DNA from: Veillonellaceae bacterium
GTDB taxonomy: Bacteria; Bacillota_C; Negativicutes; Veillonellales; Veillonellaceae
Reading direction: 5' to 3'
Assembly (NCBI GenBank): GCA_902834965.1
Contig: CADFKY010000020.1
Location: forward strand, 1-15,272
DNA: 15,272 bases
Translations under genes and position numbers: made by a program
Shown here: positions 7,028 to 14,372 of the stretch, in pieces
Numbering within the stretch: the stretch's first letter is position 1
Layout of the letters: each line of letters starts with the position of its first letter
Notes under the pieces: generated by a model
What the model was told of the DNA's origin: nothing
What the model saw: the letters and a program-made list of their open reading frames with translations, nothing else
The model's database searches: none

Positions 7028-7053
7028 ACTCATCATAAATTTTGATGAGTTTT
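7028..7053 (+). terminator. Hairpin with short T-run in the pyc leader
   Basis: An 8-bp stem pairs ACTCATCA (7028-7035) with TGATGAGT (7043-7050) around a 7-base AT-rich loop. TTTT (7050-7053) follows, then CC. It could be the delayed terminator of the aminopeptidase gene or, because a promoter lies just upstream at 6975-7002, an attenuator-like hairpin in the pyc leader. Low GC and a short T-run make it a weak terminator. Confidence 0.4.
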
Positions 7054-7153
7054 CCAAATATATTGTTTTGACTATAAGTATAGGAAATATTCATATATTA
7101 ATAAAAATGAAAGCTGATAGTTCACATTAGTGGAAGCTAGTAGGAGGCAATAC

Positions 7154-10100
7154 ATGAGAAAAATTAAATCCGTATTGGTTGCCAACCGTGGTGAAATTGC
7201 GATCCGCGTGTTCCGTGCATGTAATGAAATGGGTATTAAAACTGTAGCCATTTATTCCAAAGAGGATACATTATCCTTGCACCGCAACCAAGCTGACGAA
7301 GCCTATCTCGTAGGGGAAGGTAAAAAACCAGTTGACGCATATCTTGATATTGAAGATATTATCCGTATTGCAAAAGAACATGATATTGATGCTATCCATC
7401 CAGGTTATGGGTTCTTATCTGAAAACGAAGAGTTCGCTCGTCGTTGTGGTGAAGAAGGTATCATTTTCATTGGACCTCATGTAGAACATTTGAATATGTT
7501 CGGTGATAAGGTTAATGCTCGTGCACAAGCTAAATTGGCAGATATCCCAATGATCCCTGGTTCAGATGGGGCTTTGCGTGATTTTGAACAATTAGAAGAA
7601 TTTGCAAATACTCATGGTTTCCCATTGATGATTAAAGCCGTAAATGGCGGTGGCGGCCGTGGTATGCGTGAGGTTCATCGCAAAGAAGATCTTCGTGATG
7701 CATATGATCGCGCTAAATCTGAAGCAAAAGCTGCTTTTGGCGATGATGATGTATATGTAGAAAAACTTATCGTTGAACCTAAACATATTGAAGTACAAAT
7801 CCTTGGTGATGAACATGGTAATGTAGTTCATTTACATGAACGTGATTGCTCTGTACAACGTCGTCACCAAAAAGTTGTTGAAATGGCGCCAGCTTTTGCA
7901 TTGCCATTAGAAACTCGTAAAGCCGTATGTGATGCAGCCGTTAAAATCATGAAAAATGTAGGCTACGTTAATGCTGGTACTGTAGAGTTCTTGGTAACTG
8001 CTGATGGTTCCTTCTATTTCATCGAAGTTAACCCTCGTATCCAAGTAGAACATACTGTAACAGAAATGATTACAGATATTGATATTGTTCATTCTCAAAT
8101 CCGTATTGCTGAAGGTTATGACTTACATAGCCCAGAAGTAGGCATTCCTGCACAAGATGAAGTTCCTTGTAAAGGTACTGCAATTCAATGTCGTATCACT
8201 ACAGAAAATCCTAAAAATAACTTCATGCCTGATACAGGTAAAATCTTGGCATATCGTAGCTCCGGTGGCTTTGGTATCCGCTTAGACTCTGGTAATGCTT
8301 TCACAGGTGCCGTAGTAACACCTTACTATGATTCCTTACTTGTAAAAGCAACTGCATTTGGTCCTAACAATGAAGAAACTATTCGTAAAATGCTTCGTTG
8401 CTTGAAAGAATTCCGTATTCGTGGCGTTAAAACAAATATTCACTTCTTGATTAACGTTCTTGAACATCCTGAATTCCAAAGCGGTAACTACACTGTTAAC
8501 TTCATCGAAGATCATCCAGAATTATTCGAATTGAAACCTGACCGTGACCGCGGTACTAAATTATTGCGTTACATTGCAGACGTAACAATCAATGGTTACT
8601 CTGGTGCAGGCCCTCAAGAAGTACCTGATTTTGAACCAATTCAAATGCCATCTAATTTAGATGTATCTCCTGCAGCTGGTACAAAACAAAAATTTGATGA
8701 ATTAGGTCCAGAAGGCTTCAGTAAATGGTTATCTGACCAAAAACAAGTATTCTTTACAGATACTACATGGCGTGATGCTCATCAATCCTTGTTTGCTACA
8801 CGTTTACGTACAATTGATATGGCACGCGTAGCTGGTCATGCTGCGAAAGGTGTTCCTAACTTATTCTCATTAGAGTGCTGGGGCGGTGCTACATTCGACG
8901 TATCCTATCGCTTCTTACATGAAGATCCATGGGAACGCTTACGCATGTTCCGTCGTGAAGTACCAAATACATTGCTTCAAATGTTGATTCGCGGTGCCAA
9001 TGCAGTTGGTTACACATCCTATCCAGATAATGTAGTTCGTCAATTTATCCAACGTGCTGCTACAAACGGCATTGATGTATTCCGTGTATTTGATAGCTTA
9101 AATAGCCTTGATAATATGCATGTAGCTATTGATGAAGTACGTGCACAAAATAAAATTGCTGAAGTAGCATTGTGCTATACAGGTGATATTCTTGATAGTA
9201 GTCGTCCTAAATACAATTTAGGTTACTATGTAAATATGGCTAAAGAGCTTGAAAAAGCGGGTGCTAATATTATTGCTATTAAAGATATGGCAGGTCTTTT
9301 AAAACCTCAAGCAGCTTATAACCTTGTATCTGCATTAAAAGATGCTGTTAATGTGCCAATTCATTTACATACTCATGAAGGTTCTGGCAATGCTATTTAC
9401 TCTTATGGTCGTGCCGTAGATGCTGGTGTAGACGTTATCGACTTAGCATACTCTGCATTTGCTAATGGCACATCTCAACCTAGCATGAACTCCATGTACT
9501 ATGCATTGAGTGGCCATGACCGTCAACCTGATATGAATATTGACTACATGGAAGAAATGTCTCACTATTTTGGTAGCATTCGTCCATACTACAAAGGTGT
9601 AGATAAAGCAGAAGCATACCCTAACACTGAAGTATATCAACATGAAATGCCAGGTGGCCAATACTCCAACTTGCAACAACAAGCTAAGATGGTAGGCCTT
9701 GGTGATCGTTGGAATGATATCAAAAAAGTATATCATCAAGTAAATATGATGTTTGGTGATATCATTAAAGTAACTCCATCCTCTAAAGTTGTAGGTGACA
9801 TGACATTGTACATGGTACAAAACAACTTGACTGAAAAAGATATTTACGAAAAAGGCGATGTATTAGACTTCCCTCAATCCGTGGTAGAATTCTTTGAAGG
9901 TCGTCTTGGCACTCCATACCAAGGTTTCCCTGAAGAGTTACAAAAAATTATCTTAAAAGGTGCTAAACCTATTACAGTTCGTCCTGGTGCTGTATTACCT
10001 CCAACAGACTTTGAACATGTTCGTCATGAATTAAGTGAAATGGGTGCTAATACAACTGATGAAGATATTAGCGCATACTGCTTATATCCTAAGGTGTACC

Positions 10101-10600
10101 AAGATTACAATAAATTTGTAAAAGACTTTGGTGATGTATCTGTACTCGATACTCCAACATTCTTCTTCGGTATGAAGCGTGGTGAAGAAATACAAGTAAC
10201 TATCGAAAAAGGTAAAACATTGATCATTAAGATGAATGGTGTATCTGATCCTGATGAAGATGGTAACCGTATCGTATTGTTCGAGTTCAACGGTCAACCT
10301 CGTGGCATTAAAGTTCATGATAAACATGCTAAGACTACTGGTGTTGTTCGTCGTAAAGCAGACGAATCTAATCCTGGCGAAATCGGTGCTACATTGTCCG
10401 GTTCTGTTGTTAAGATCCTCGTTAAGAATGGTCAATCTGTAGTTAAAGGTGAACCATTAATCGTTACAGAAGCGATGAAGATGGAAACAACAATTACAGC
10501 TCCTATCGATGGTATCGTAGAAGAAATTCTAGTTCGTGAAGGTAGCCGTATCGAATCTGGCGACTGCTTGCTTCGCGTTCAAGATGCTCCTAAACGATAG
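7154..10600 (+). CDS. pyc: Pyruvate carboxylase, single-chain
   Basis: A full-length 1148-residue biotin-dependent pyruvate carboxylase (pyruvate + bicarbonate + ATP to oxaloacetate), cytoplasmic and anaplerotic. Domain order is complete: biotin carboxylase (about 1-455) with the ATP-grasp loop GGGGRGM (165-171) and EVNPRIQVEHTVTE (291-304); carboxyltransferase (about 530-805) with DTTWRDAHQSL (536-546), the carbamylation Lys710 in IKDMAGL, and metal ligands His739/His741; then the allosteric linker region and C-terminal biotinyl domain with EAMKMET, biotin-accepting Lys1109. The metal loop reads LHTHEGSGN rather than the common LHTHDTSGN. ATG 7154 is chosen because AGGAGG (7142-7147) is 6 bases upstream; an in-frame GTG at 7130 has no site. 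It is monocistronic with a long leader and a 3' terminator. It should feed malate/fumarate/succinate formation. Confidence 0.95.
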   Translation: MRKIKSVLVANRGEIAIRVFRACNEMGIKTVAIYSKEDTLSLHRNQADEAYLVGEGKKPVDAYLDIEDIIRIAKEHDIDAIHPGYGFLSENEEFARRCGEEGIIFIGPHVEHLNMFGDKVNARAQAKLADIPMIPGSDGALRDFEQLEEFANTHGFPLMIKAVNGGGGRGMREVHRKEDLRDAYDRAKSEAKAAFGDDDVYVEKLIVEPKHIEVQILGDEHGNVVHLHERDCSVQRRHQKVVEMAPAFALPLETRKAVCDAAVKIMKNVGYVNAGTVEFLVTADGSFYFIEVNPRIQVEHTVTEMITDIDIVHSQIRIAEGYDLHSPEVGIPAQDEVPCKGTAIQCRITTENPKNNFMPDTGKILAYRSSGGFGIRLDSGNAFTGAVVTPYYDSLLVKATAFGPNNEETIRKMLRCLKEFRIRGVKTNIHFLINVLEHPEFQSGNYTVNFIEDHPELFELKPDRDRGTKLLRYIADVTINGYSGAGPQEVPDFEPIQMPSNLDVSPAAGTKQKFDELGPEGFSKWLSDQKQVFFTDTTWRDAHQSLFATRLRTIDMARVAGHAAKGVPNLFSLECWGGATFDVSYRFLHEDPWERLRMFRREVPNTLLQMLIRGANAVGYTSYPDNVVRQFIQRAATNGIDVFRVFDSLNSLDNMHVAIDEVRAQNKIAEVALCYTGDILDSSRPKYNLGYYVNMAKELEKAGANIIAIKDMAGLLKPQAAYNLVSALKDAVNVPIHLHTHEGSGNAIYSYGRAVDAGVDVIDLAYSAFANGTSQPSMNSMYYALSGHDRQPDMNIDYMEEMSHYFGSIRPYYKGVDKAEAYPNTEVYQHEMPGGQYSNLQQQAKMVGLGDRWNDIKKVYHQVNMMFGDIIKVTPSSKVVGDMTLYMVQNNLTEKDIYEKGDVLDFPQSVVEFFEGRLGTPYQGFPEELQKIILKGAKPITVRPGAVLPPTDFEHVRHELSEMGANTTDEDISAYCLYPKVYQDYNKFVKDFGDVSVLDTPTFFFGMKRGEEIQVTIEKGKTLIIKMNGVSDPDEDGNRIVLFEFNGQPRGIKVHDKHAKTTGVVRRKADESNPGEIGATLSGSVVKILVKNGQSVVKGEPLIVTEAMKMETTITAPIDGIVEEILVREGSRIESGDCLLRVQDAPKR

Positions 10601-10671
10601 TTATAATCGTAGGTAAAATTAAAAATATTATTTCTAAAGTATTTCATAAAATAAAATACTGTAGAATAATA

Positions 10672-10711
10672 GAAGAATCCCTAGGAAATCCTAGGGATTC
10701 TTTGTATTTTA
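10672..10711 (+). terminator. Rho-independent terminator after pyc
   Basis: A perfect 13-bp stem pairs AGAATCCCTAGGA (10674-10686) with TCCTAGGGATTCT (10689-10701) around a very tight loop. TTTGTATTTT follows. It lies 73 bases after the pyc stop and separates pyc from the nrdR unit. Confidence 0.85.
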
Positions 10712-10723
10712 AGGGGTTTCATG

Positions 10724-10739
10724 GTACTATATATAGTAG
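10724..10739. promoter_or_regulatory. NrdR-box-like operator upstream of nrdR
   Basis: The core CTATATATAG (10727-10736) matches the core CwAtATaTwG of the published NrdR-box consensus acaCwAtATaTwGtgt at every position, and TACTATATATAGTA (10725-10738) is a perfect 14-base palindrome. The flanks match only partly. NrdR boxes usually come in pairs about three helical turns apart. Here a degenerate partner with arms CACT (10759-10762) and AGTG (10770-10773) lies 34-35 bases downstream, slightly off the usual spacing. The site is about 60 bases before the nrdR ATG and overlaps the AT-rich stretch where its -10 should be, so autorepression is likely. Confidence 0.6.
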
Positions 10740-10799
10740 AGAAAATGGGCGTATTATGCACTATTTTAGAGTGATTATTAGAAAAAGGAGTAGTAACAG

Positions 10800-11276
10800 A
10801 TGAGATGTCCTTATTGCCAACACACAGACACGAAGGTAACAGACTCTAGAACGACTGATGAAGGTAATAGTATTCGCCGTCGCCGCGAATGTATCAATTG
10901 TGGCCGTCGCTTTACTACCTATGAAATTATAGAAGAAGTACCACTTATGGTATTAAAGAAAAACGGACGTCGTGAACTATTTGATCGCGGTAAATTATTA
11001 AATGGCTTATTGCGTTCTTGTGATAAACGTACCGTACCAATGTCCGTGATGGAACAAGTGGTTAATGATGTAGAGCGCGATATTCGAAATGAAATCAATC
11101 AAGAGGTAACTACGGATCGCATTGGCGAACTAGTATTGCAACAATTAAAAGATATTGACCAAGTTGCATATGTTCGTTTTGCTAGCGTATATCGTAAGTT
11201 TGATAATATTGATAGCTTTATGGAAGAATTGAAAGCATTAAAGAAACTAGATGCTAAAAAACCAAAACGTAATTAA
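10800..11276 (+). CDS. nrdR: Transcriptional repressor NrdR
   Basis: A 158-residue NrdR, the ATP/dATP-sensing repressor of ribonucleotide reductase genes. The N-terminal zinc ribbon has Cys3/Cys6 (MRCPYC) and Cys31/Cys34 (CINC), with the conserved basic stretch SIRRRREC (24-31) and GRRFTTYE (35-42). The ATP-cone domain follows (about 49-139), starting PLMVLKKNGRRELFDRGKL and ending VAYVRFASVYRKFD. Length is normal for the family, with a short Lys-rich tail. AAGGAG (10785-10790) precedes the ATG by 9 bases. A NrdR-box-like site lies upstream. The M19 gene begins 25 bases downstream with no terminator, so this gene probably heads the operon that includes the heptose genes. Confidence 0.95.
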   Translation: MRCPYCQHTDTKVTDSRTTDEGNSIRRRRECINCGRRFTTYEIIEEVPLMVLKKNGRRELFDRGKLLNGLLRSCDKRTVPMSVMEQVVNDVERDIRNEINQEVTTDRIGELVLQQLKDIDQVAYVRFASVYRKFDNIDSFMEELKALKKLDAKKPKRN

Positions 11277-11301
11277 TTACTAATATTACATGTGAGGCTT
11301 T

Positions 11302-12228
11302 ATGATAGATTTACACTGCGATACGATAATGAAAGTAATAGATCATCCTGATTGTGGAGATTTGTATCGTAATACTTGGAAAATCGATATAGAAAAATTA
11401 CAAAAAGCTCACAGTAAGGTGCAAGATTTCGCACTTTTTATCAATCTTGGTGAGACAAACGATCCTTATGGTCGTTATGAAGCGATGCGTAATTTATGTA
11501 CATTACAAATTCAGCATTATGGAGAGCACATACAACATGTGCTCTCTTATCAAGATATAGAGTCCGTGTATGCGTCCGGTAAGATTGGGGCCCTTATGTC
11601 TATTGAGGAGGGCGGCGTACTAGGCGGCGATTTAGATAAATTAAAACAAGCTTATCAAGATGGTGTTCGACTTATTACGCTTACTTGGAATTATCCAAAT
11701 GGACTAGGTGAGCCTCATTGTGGTGAGCAGCATAAAAAATTAACATCGAAAGGTGTTGAATTTGTGGAGGCTATGCAGGATTTAGGCATTATCGTTGATT
11801 GCTCTCATTTAAATGATGCTGGTACTGAGCAATTAGGAGATATTTTAGATGTACCTTTTATAGCATCTCACTCCAATGCACGTGAAGTTACAGCCCATAC
11901 AAGAAACTTACCAGATCATTTAATCAAGCTGATTGCTAATAAGGGTGGCGTTATAGGCCTTAATTTCGCTCAATCATTTTTAGGTACATCACCCATAAGT
12001 CGGATTGAAGATATCGTAAAACACGGCTTATATCTCATCGATAAAGGCGGGGAAGATGTTGTGGCATTAGGAACCGACTTTGATGGTATTAAGCCAGATA
12101 CAGAAATTAAAGATGCTTCCGAAATGTATCGATTATATGATGCATTTAAAGAGGCAGGTTTGTCTGTAGAGCAATGTGAGAAATTGTTCTGGAAAAATGC
12201 AGATAGACTATTAAAGGAGATTTTATAA
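11302..12228 (+). CDS. M19-family dipeptidase (renal dipeptidase-like)
   Basis: A 308-residue M19 (membrane/renal dipeptidase-type) metallopeptidase that hydrolyses dipeptides, in some members including those with D-residues. Active-site ligands are visible in order: HCD (His5, Asp7), SIEEGG (Glu103), CSH (His169), ASHSNAR (His190) and GTDFDG (Asp259). LITLTWNYPNGLG (124-136) is also typical. No signal peptide is visible, so the enzyme should be cytoplasmic. GAGG (11294-11297) lies 4 bases before the ATG. Its TAA overlaps the ATG of gmhA by one base (TAATG), which implies translational coupling to LPS-heptose synthesis. A role in peptidoglycan-peptide or general peptide recycling is inference. 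Confidence 0.9.
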   Translation: MIDLHCDTIMKVIDHPDCGDLYRNTWKIDIEKLQKAHSKVQDFALFINLGETNDPYGRYEAMRNLCTLQIQHYGEHIQHVLSYQDIESVYASGKIGALMSIEEGGVLGGDLDKLKQAYQDGVRLITLTWNYPNGLGEPHCGEQHKKLTSKGVEFVEAMQDLGIIVDCSHLNDAGTEQLGDILDVPFIASHSNAREVTAHTRNLPDHLIKLIANKGGVIGLNFAQSFLGTSPISRIEDIVKHGLYLIDKGGEDVVALGTDFDGIKPDTEIKDASEMYRLYDAFKEAGLSVEQCEKLFWKNADRLLKEIL

Positions 12229-12797
12229 TGACTGATTTAAATCCAATCATTGCAGATCGTTTTACAGAGCATCTCGAGGTTTTTGGTAAAACGATGGAGC
12301 ATATGGATACCATTCAAGAAATTGCCTATCGCTGTAAGGCGGCTTTAGAAAATGGAAATAAAATTTTGTTCTGTGGTAATGGCGGTTCTGCTGCGGACTC
12401 TCAACATTTAGCGGCGGAATTGATTTGTCGCTTTAAAAAGGAACGACGCTCTCTTGCAGGGATTGCATTAACTACTGATACATCTGCATTAACAGCGATT
12501 GCGAATGACTATGATTTTGAATCTGTTTTTGCACGTCAAGTAGAGGGACTAGGCCGTACAGGTGATGTTCTTATTGGTATTTCTACATCTGGGAACTCCA
12601 AGAATGTTATCAAAGCGGCGGAAATGGCCCGTTCTATTGGTATGCATACCATTGCTTTCACCGGTGAAGGCGGTGGTAAACTAGCTGAATTATGCGACAT
12701 TACGTTGGCTATTCCAAGTAATGTGACAGCTCGTATTCAAGAAATGCACATTTTGGCTGGTCATATCATGTGTGAAATTATTGAAGAAGATTATTAA
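12228..12797 (+). CDS. gmhA: Sedoheptulose-7-phosphate isomerase GmhA
   Basis: A 189-residue SIS-domain isomerase converting sedoheptulose 7-phosphate to D-glycero-D-manno-heptose 7-phosphate, the first step of LPS heptose precursor synthesis. Motifs: phosphate-binding CGNGGSAADSQHLAAEL (49-65), ISTSGNSKNV (118-127) and the C-terminal RIQEMHILAGHIMCEIIE (169-186). The metal/catalytic residues His60, Glu64, Gln171 and His179 correspond to E. coli GmhA His61, Glu65, Gln172 and His180, offset by one. GGAG (12216-12219) lies 8 bases upstream of the ATG, inside the end of the M19 gene. A 96-base gap separates it from hldE; it contains a small palindrome ACCGT-T-ACGGT (12797-12807) but no terminator. 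Confidence 0.95.
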   Translation: MTDLNPIIADRFTEHLEVFGKTMEHMDTIQEIAYRCKAALENGNKILFCGNGGSAADSQHLAAELICRFKKERRSLAGIALTTDTSALTAIANDYDFESVFARQVEGLGRTGDVLIGISTSGNSKNVIKAAEMARSIGMHTIAFTGEGGGKLAELCDITLAIPSNVTARIQEMHILAGHIMCEIIEEDY

Positions 12798-12893
12798 CCG
12801 TTACGGTCTTATTTATAAATAGATACATGTTTGATGCCAAGTATTTTATGTAAGTCGTTATGCATGTATATTGTGGTAAGGAATAGGTGGATT

Positions 12894-14372
12894 ATGATAA
12901 ATGCTACCATTAATCAATTTTTGACAAAACAACTACCCAATCTAAAGATTGCCGTTATAGGTGATGTGATGGTAGATCGTTATGTTTTTGGTGATGTAAG
13001 TCGTATTTCTCCGGAAGCACCGGTTCCTGTAAACCGCGTGGCAAAGATGAAAGAAGTGCTTGGTGGCGCTGGTAATGTTGCGTCAAACTTATCAAATTTA
13101 GATTGCACAGTATATCTTGGTGCTATTGCCGGTAATGATGACCATGGTCGTTTATTACAACAGTTACTTGATGCAGATAAGATTGATACAACAGGTTTAT
13201 TGACGAGCGACGATCGATCTACTATTACTAAGATGCGCATCTTAGGTGATCGTCAGCAGATGATGCGCTTAGATTTTGAAACCATAACAGATTTGACAAT
13301 CCATGAAGAACAGAAACTATCTACATGGTTGGAAAATCTCTGTAAAGCGGGTATCGATGGCATTGTTGTTTCTGACTATGGCAAAGGCGTTTGTACACCA
13401 ACATTGCTTAAAAAAATCTTTAGTTTAGCTAAGGAGTATGGCGTACAAACCATTGTAGATCCTAAAGGTTCAGACTGGTCTAAATATAATGGTGCAACCT
13501 ACATTACACCGAATGTAAAAGAACTAGGTGAATGTGTAGGTCATAAGTTAGCTAACGATGATGCCACTATCGTAGAGGCAGCTAAGTCAGTACTGGCTAA
13601 TGTTGATTTAGAATATATTGTGGCTACACGGTCAGCAAAAGGGATTACTGTTATTGCAAAGGATGGACGCACATGGCATAATCCGGCTACACAACAAGAG
13701 GTATTCGATGTAAGTGGTGCAGGCGATACGGTTGTATCTATGATGATGACATGCCTTGCTAGCGGTCTTTCTATGCGTTTGGCATTACATATCGCAAATG
13801 GTGCTGCTGGCATTGTTGTATCTAAGGTGGGCACATATCCAATCCACCGATCTGAACTATTGGATTTATGGCATTCTTATAAGCATAGTGTTCAATCTAA
13901 ACCTTTATACACAAAAGAAGAGATGAAGCAGCTCATTGCACAATGGCAAAACAAAGGTGAAACTGTTGTGTTTACTAATGGTTGTTTTGATATTCTTCAT
14001 CGCGGACATATTACGTACTTACAAGAGGCGGCTCAGTTAGGTGATCATTTAATTATTGGATTAAATTCCGATGCTTCTGTTAGACGCCTAAAAGGGGAAA
14101 CGCGTCCCATCGTAAGTGAAGAAGATCGCGCAGCATTATTAAGTGCGTTGCGTTGTATCGATGGTGTGGTTTTATTCGAAGAGGATACACCAGCTGAACT
14201 ATTAGCTTATTTACGTCCTAATACGCTAGTTAAGGGCGGCGATTATAAAATAGAAGATATTGTTGGACGTGAGTCCGTAGATCATGTAGAGGTACTTTCA
14301 TTTAAAGAAGGTTACTCTACATCAGATATTGTAGGGAAAATAGCTACTATGGCTAAGGAGGGTAAATTATGA
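12894..14372 (+). CDS. hldE: Bifunctional heptose-7-P kinase / heptose-1-P adenylyltransferase HldE
   Basis: A 492-residue fusion of a PfkB/ribokinase-like kinase and a cytidylyltransferase-like nucleotidyltransferase, performing steps 2 and 4 of ADP-heptose synthesis. Kinase domain (about 1-325): IGDVMVDRYVFGDVSRISPE (22-41), GGAGNVASNLSNL (57-69) and DVSGAGDT (272-279) with catalytic Asp278. Nucleotidyltransferase domain (about 350-492): TNGCFDILHRGH (361-372) and LKGETRPIV (399-407). Length is close to E. coli HldE (477). I start at ATG 12894, which has AGGTGG at 12885-12890 and gives the usual HldE N-terminus; the open frame extends back to 12831 but without a ribosome site. Its TGA overlaps the hldD ATG by four bases (ATGA). 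Confidence 0.95.
   Translation: MINATINQFLTKQLPNLKIAVIGDVMVDRYVFGDVSRISPEAPVPVNRVAKMKEVLGGAGNVASNLSNLDCTVYLGAIAGNDDHGRLLQQLLDADKIDTTGLLTSDDRSTITKMRILGDRQQMMRLDFETITDLTIHEEQKLSTWLENLCKAGIDGIVVSDYGKGVCTPTLLKKIFSLAKEYGVQTIVDPKGSDWSKYNGATYITPNVKELGECVGHKLANDDATIVEAAKSVLANVDLEYIVATRSAKGITVIAKDGRTWHNPATQQEVFDVSGAGDTVVSMMMTCLASGLSMRLALHIANGAAGIVVSKVGTYPIHRSELLDLWHSYKHSVQSKPLYTKEEMKQLIAQWQNKGETVVFTNGCFDILHRGHITYLQEAAQLGDHLIIGLNSDASVRRLKGETRPIVSEEDRAALLSALRCIDGVVLFEEDTPAELLAYLRPNTLVKGGDYKIEDIVGRESVDHVEVLSFKEGYSTSDIVGKIATMAKEGKL

Noticed and set aside
9443..9820. Long open frame on the minus strand inside pyc
   Set aside because: It is antisense to the strongly conserved carboxyltransferase region, has no ribosome site or family resemblance, and reflects codon bias of the real gene. 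The same applies to antisense frames at 7592-8098, 10082-10435 and 13541-13834.
11269..11280. Palindrome GTAATTAATTAC at the nrdR stop
   Set aside because: Although a perfect 12-base dyad, it has almost no GC and no T-run, so I do not accept it as a terminator splitting the nrdR operon.
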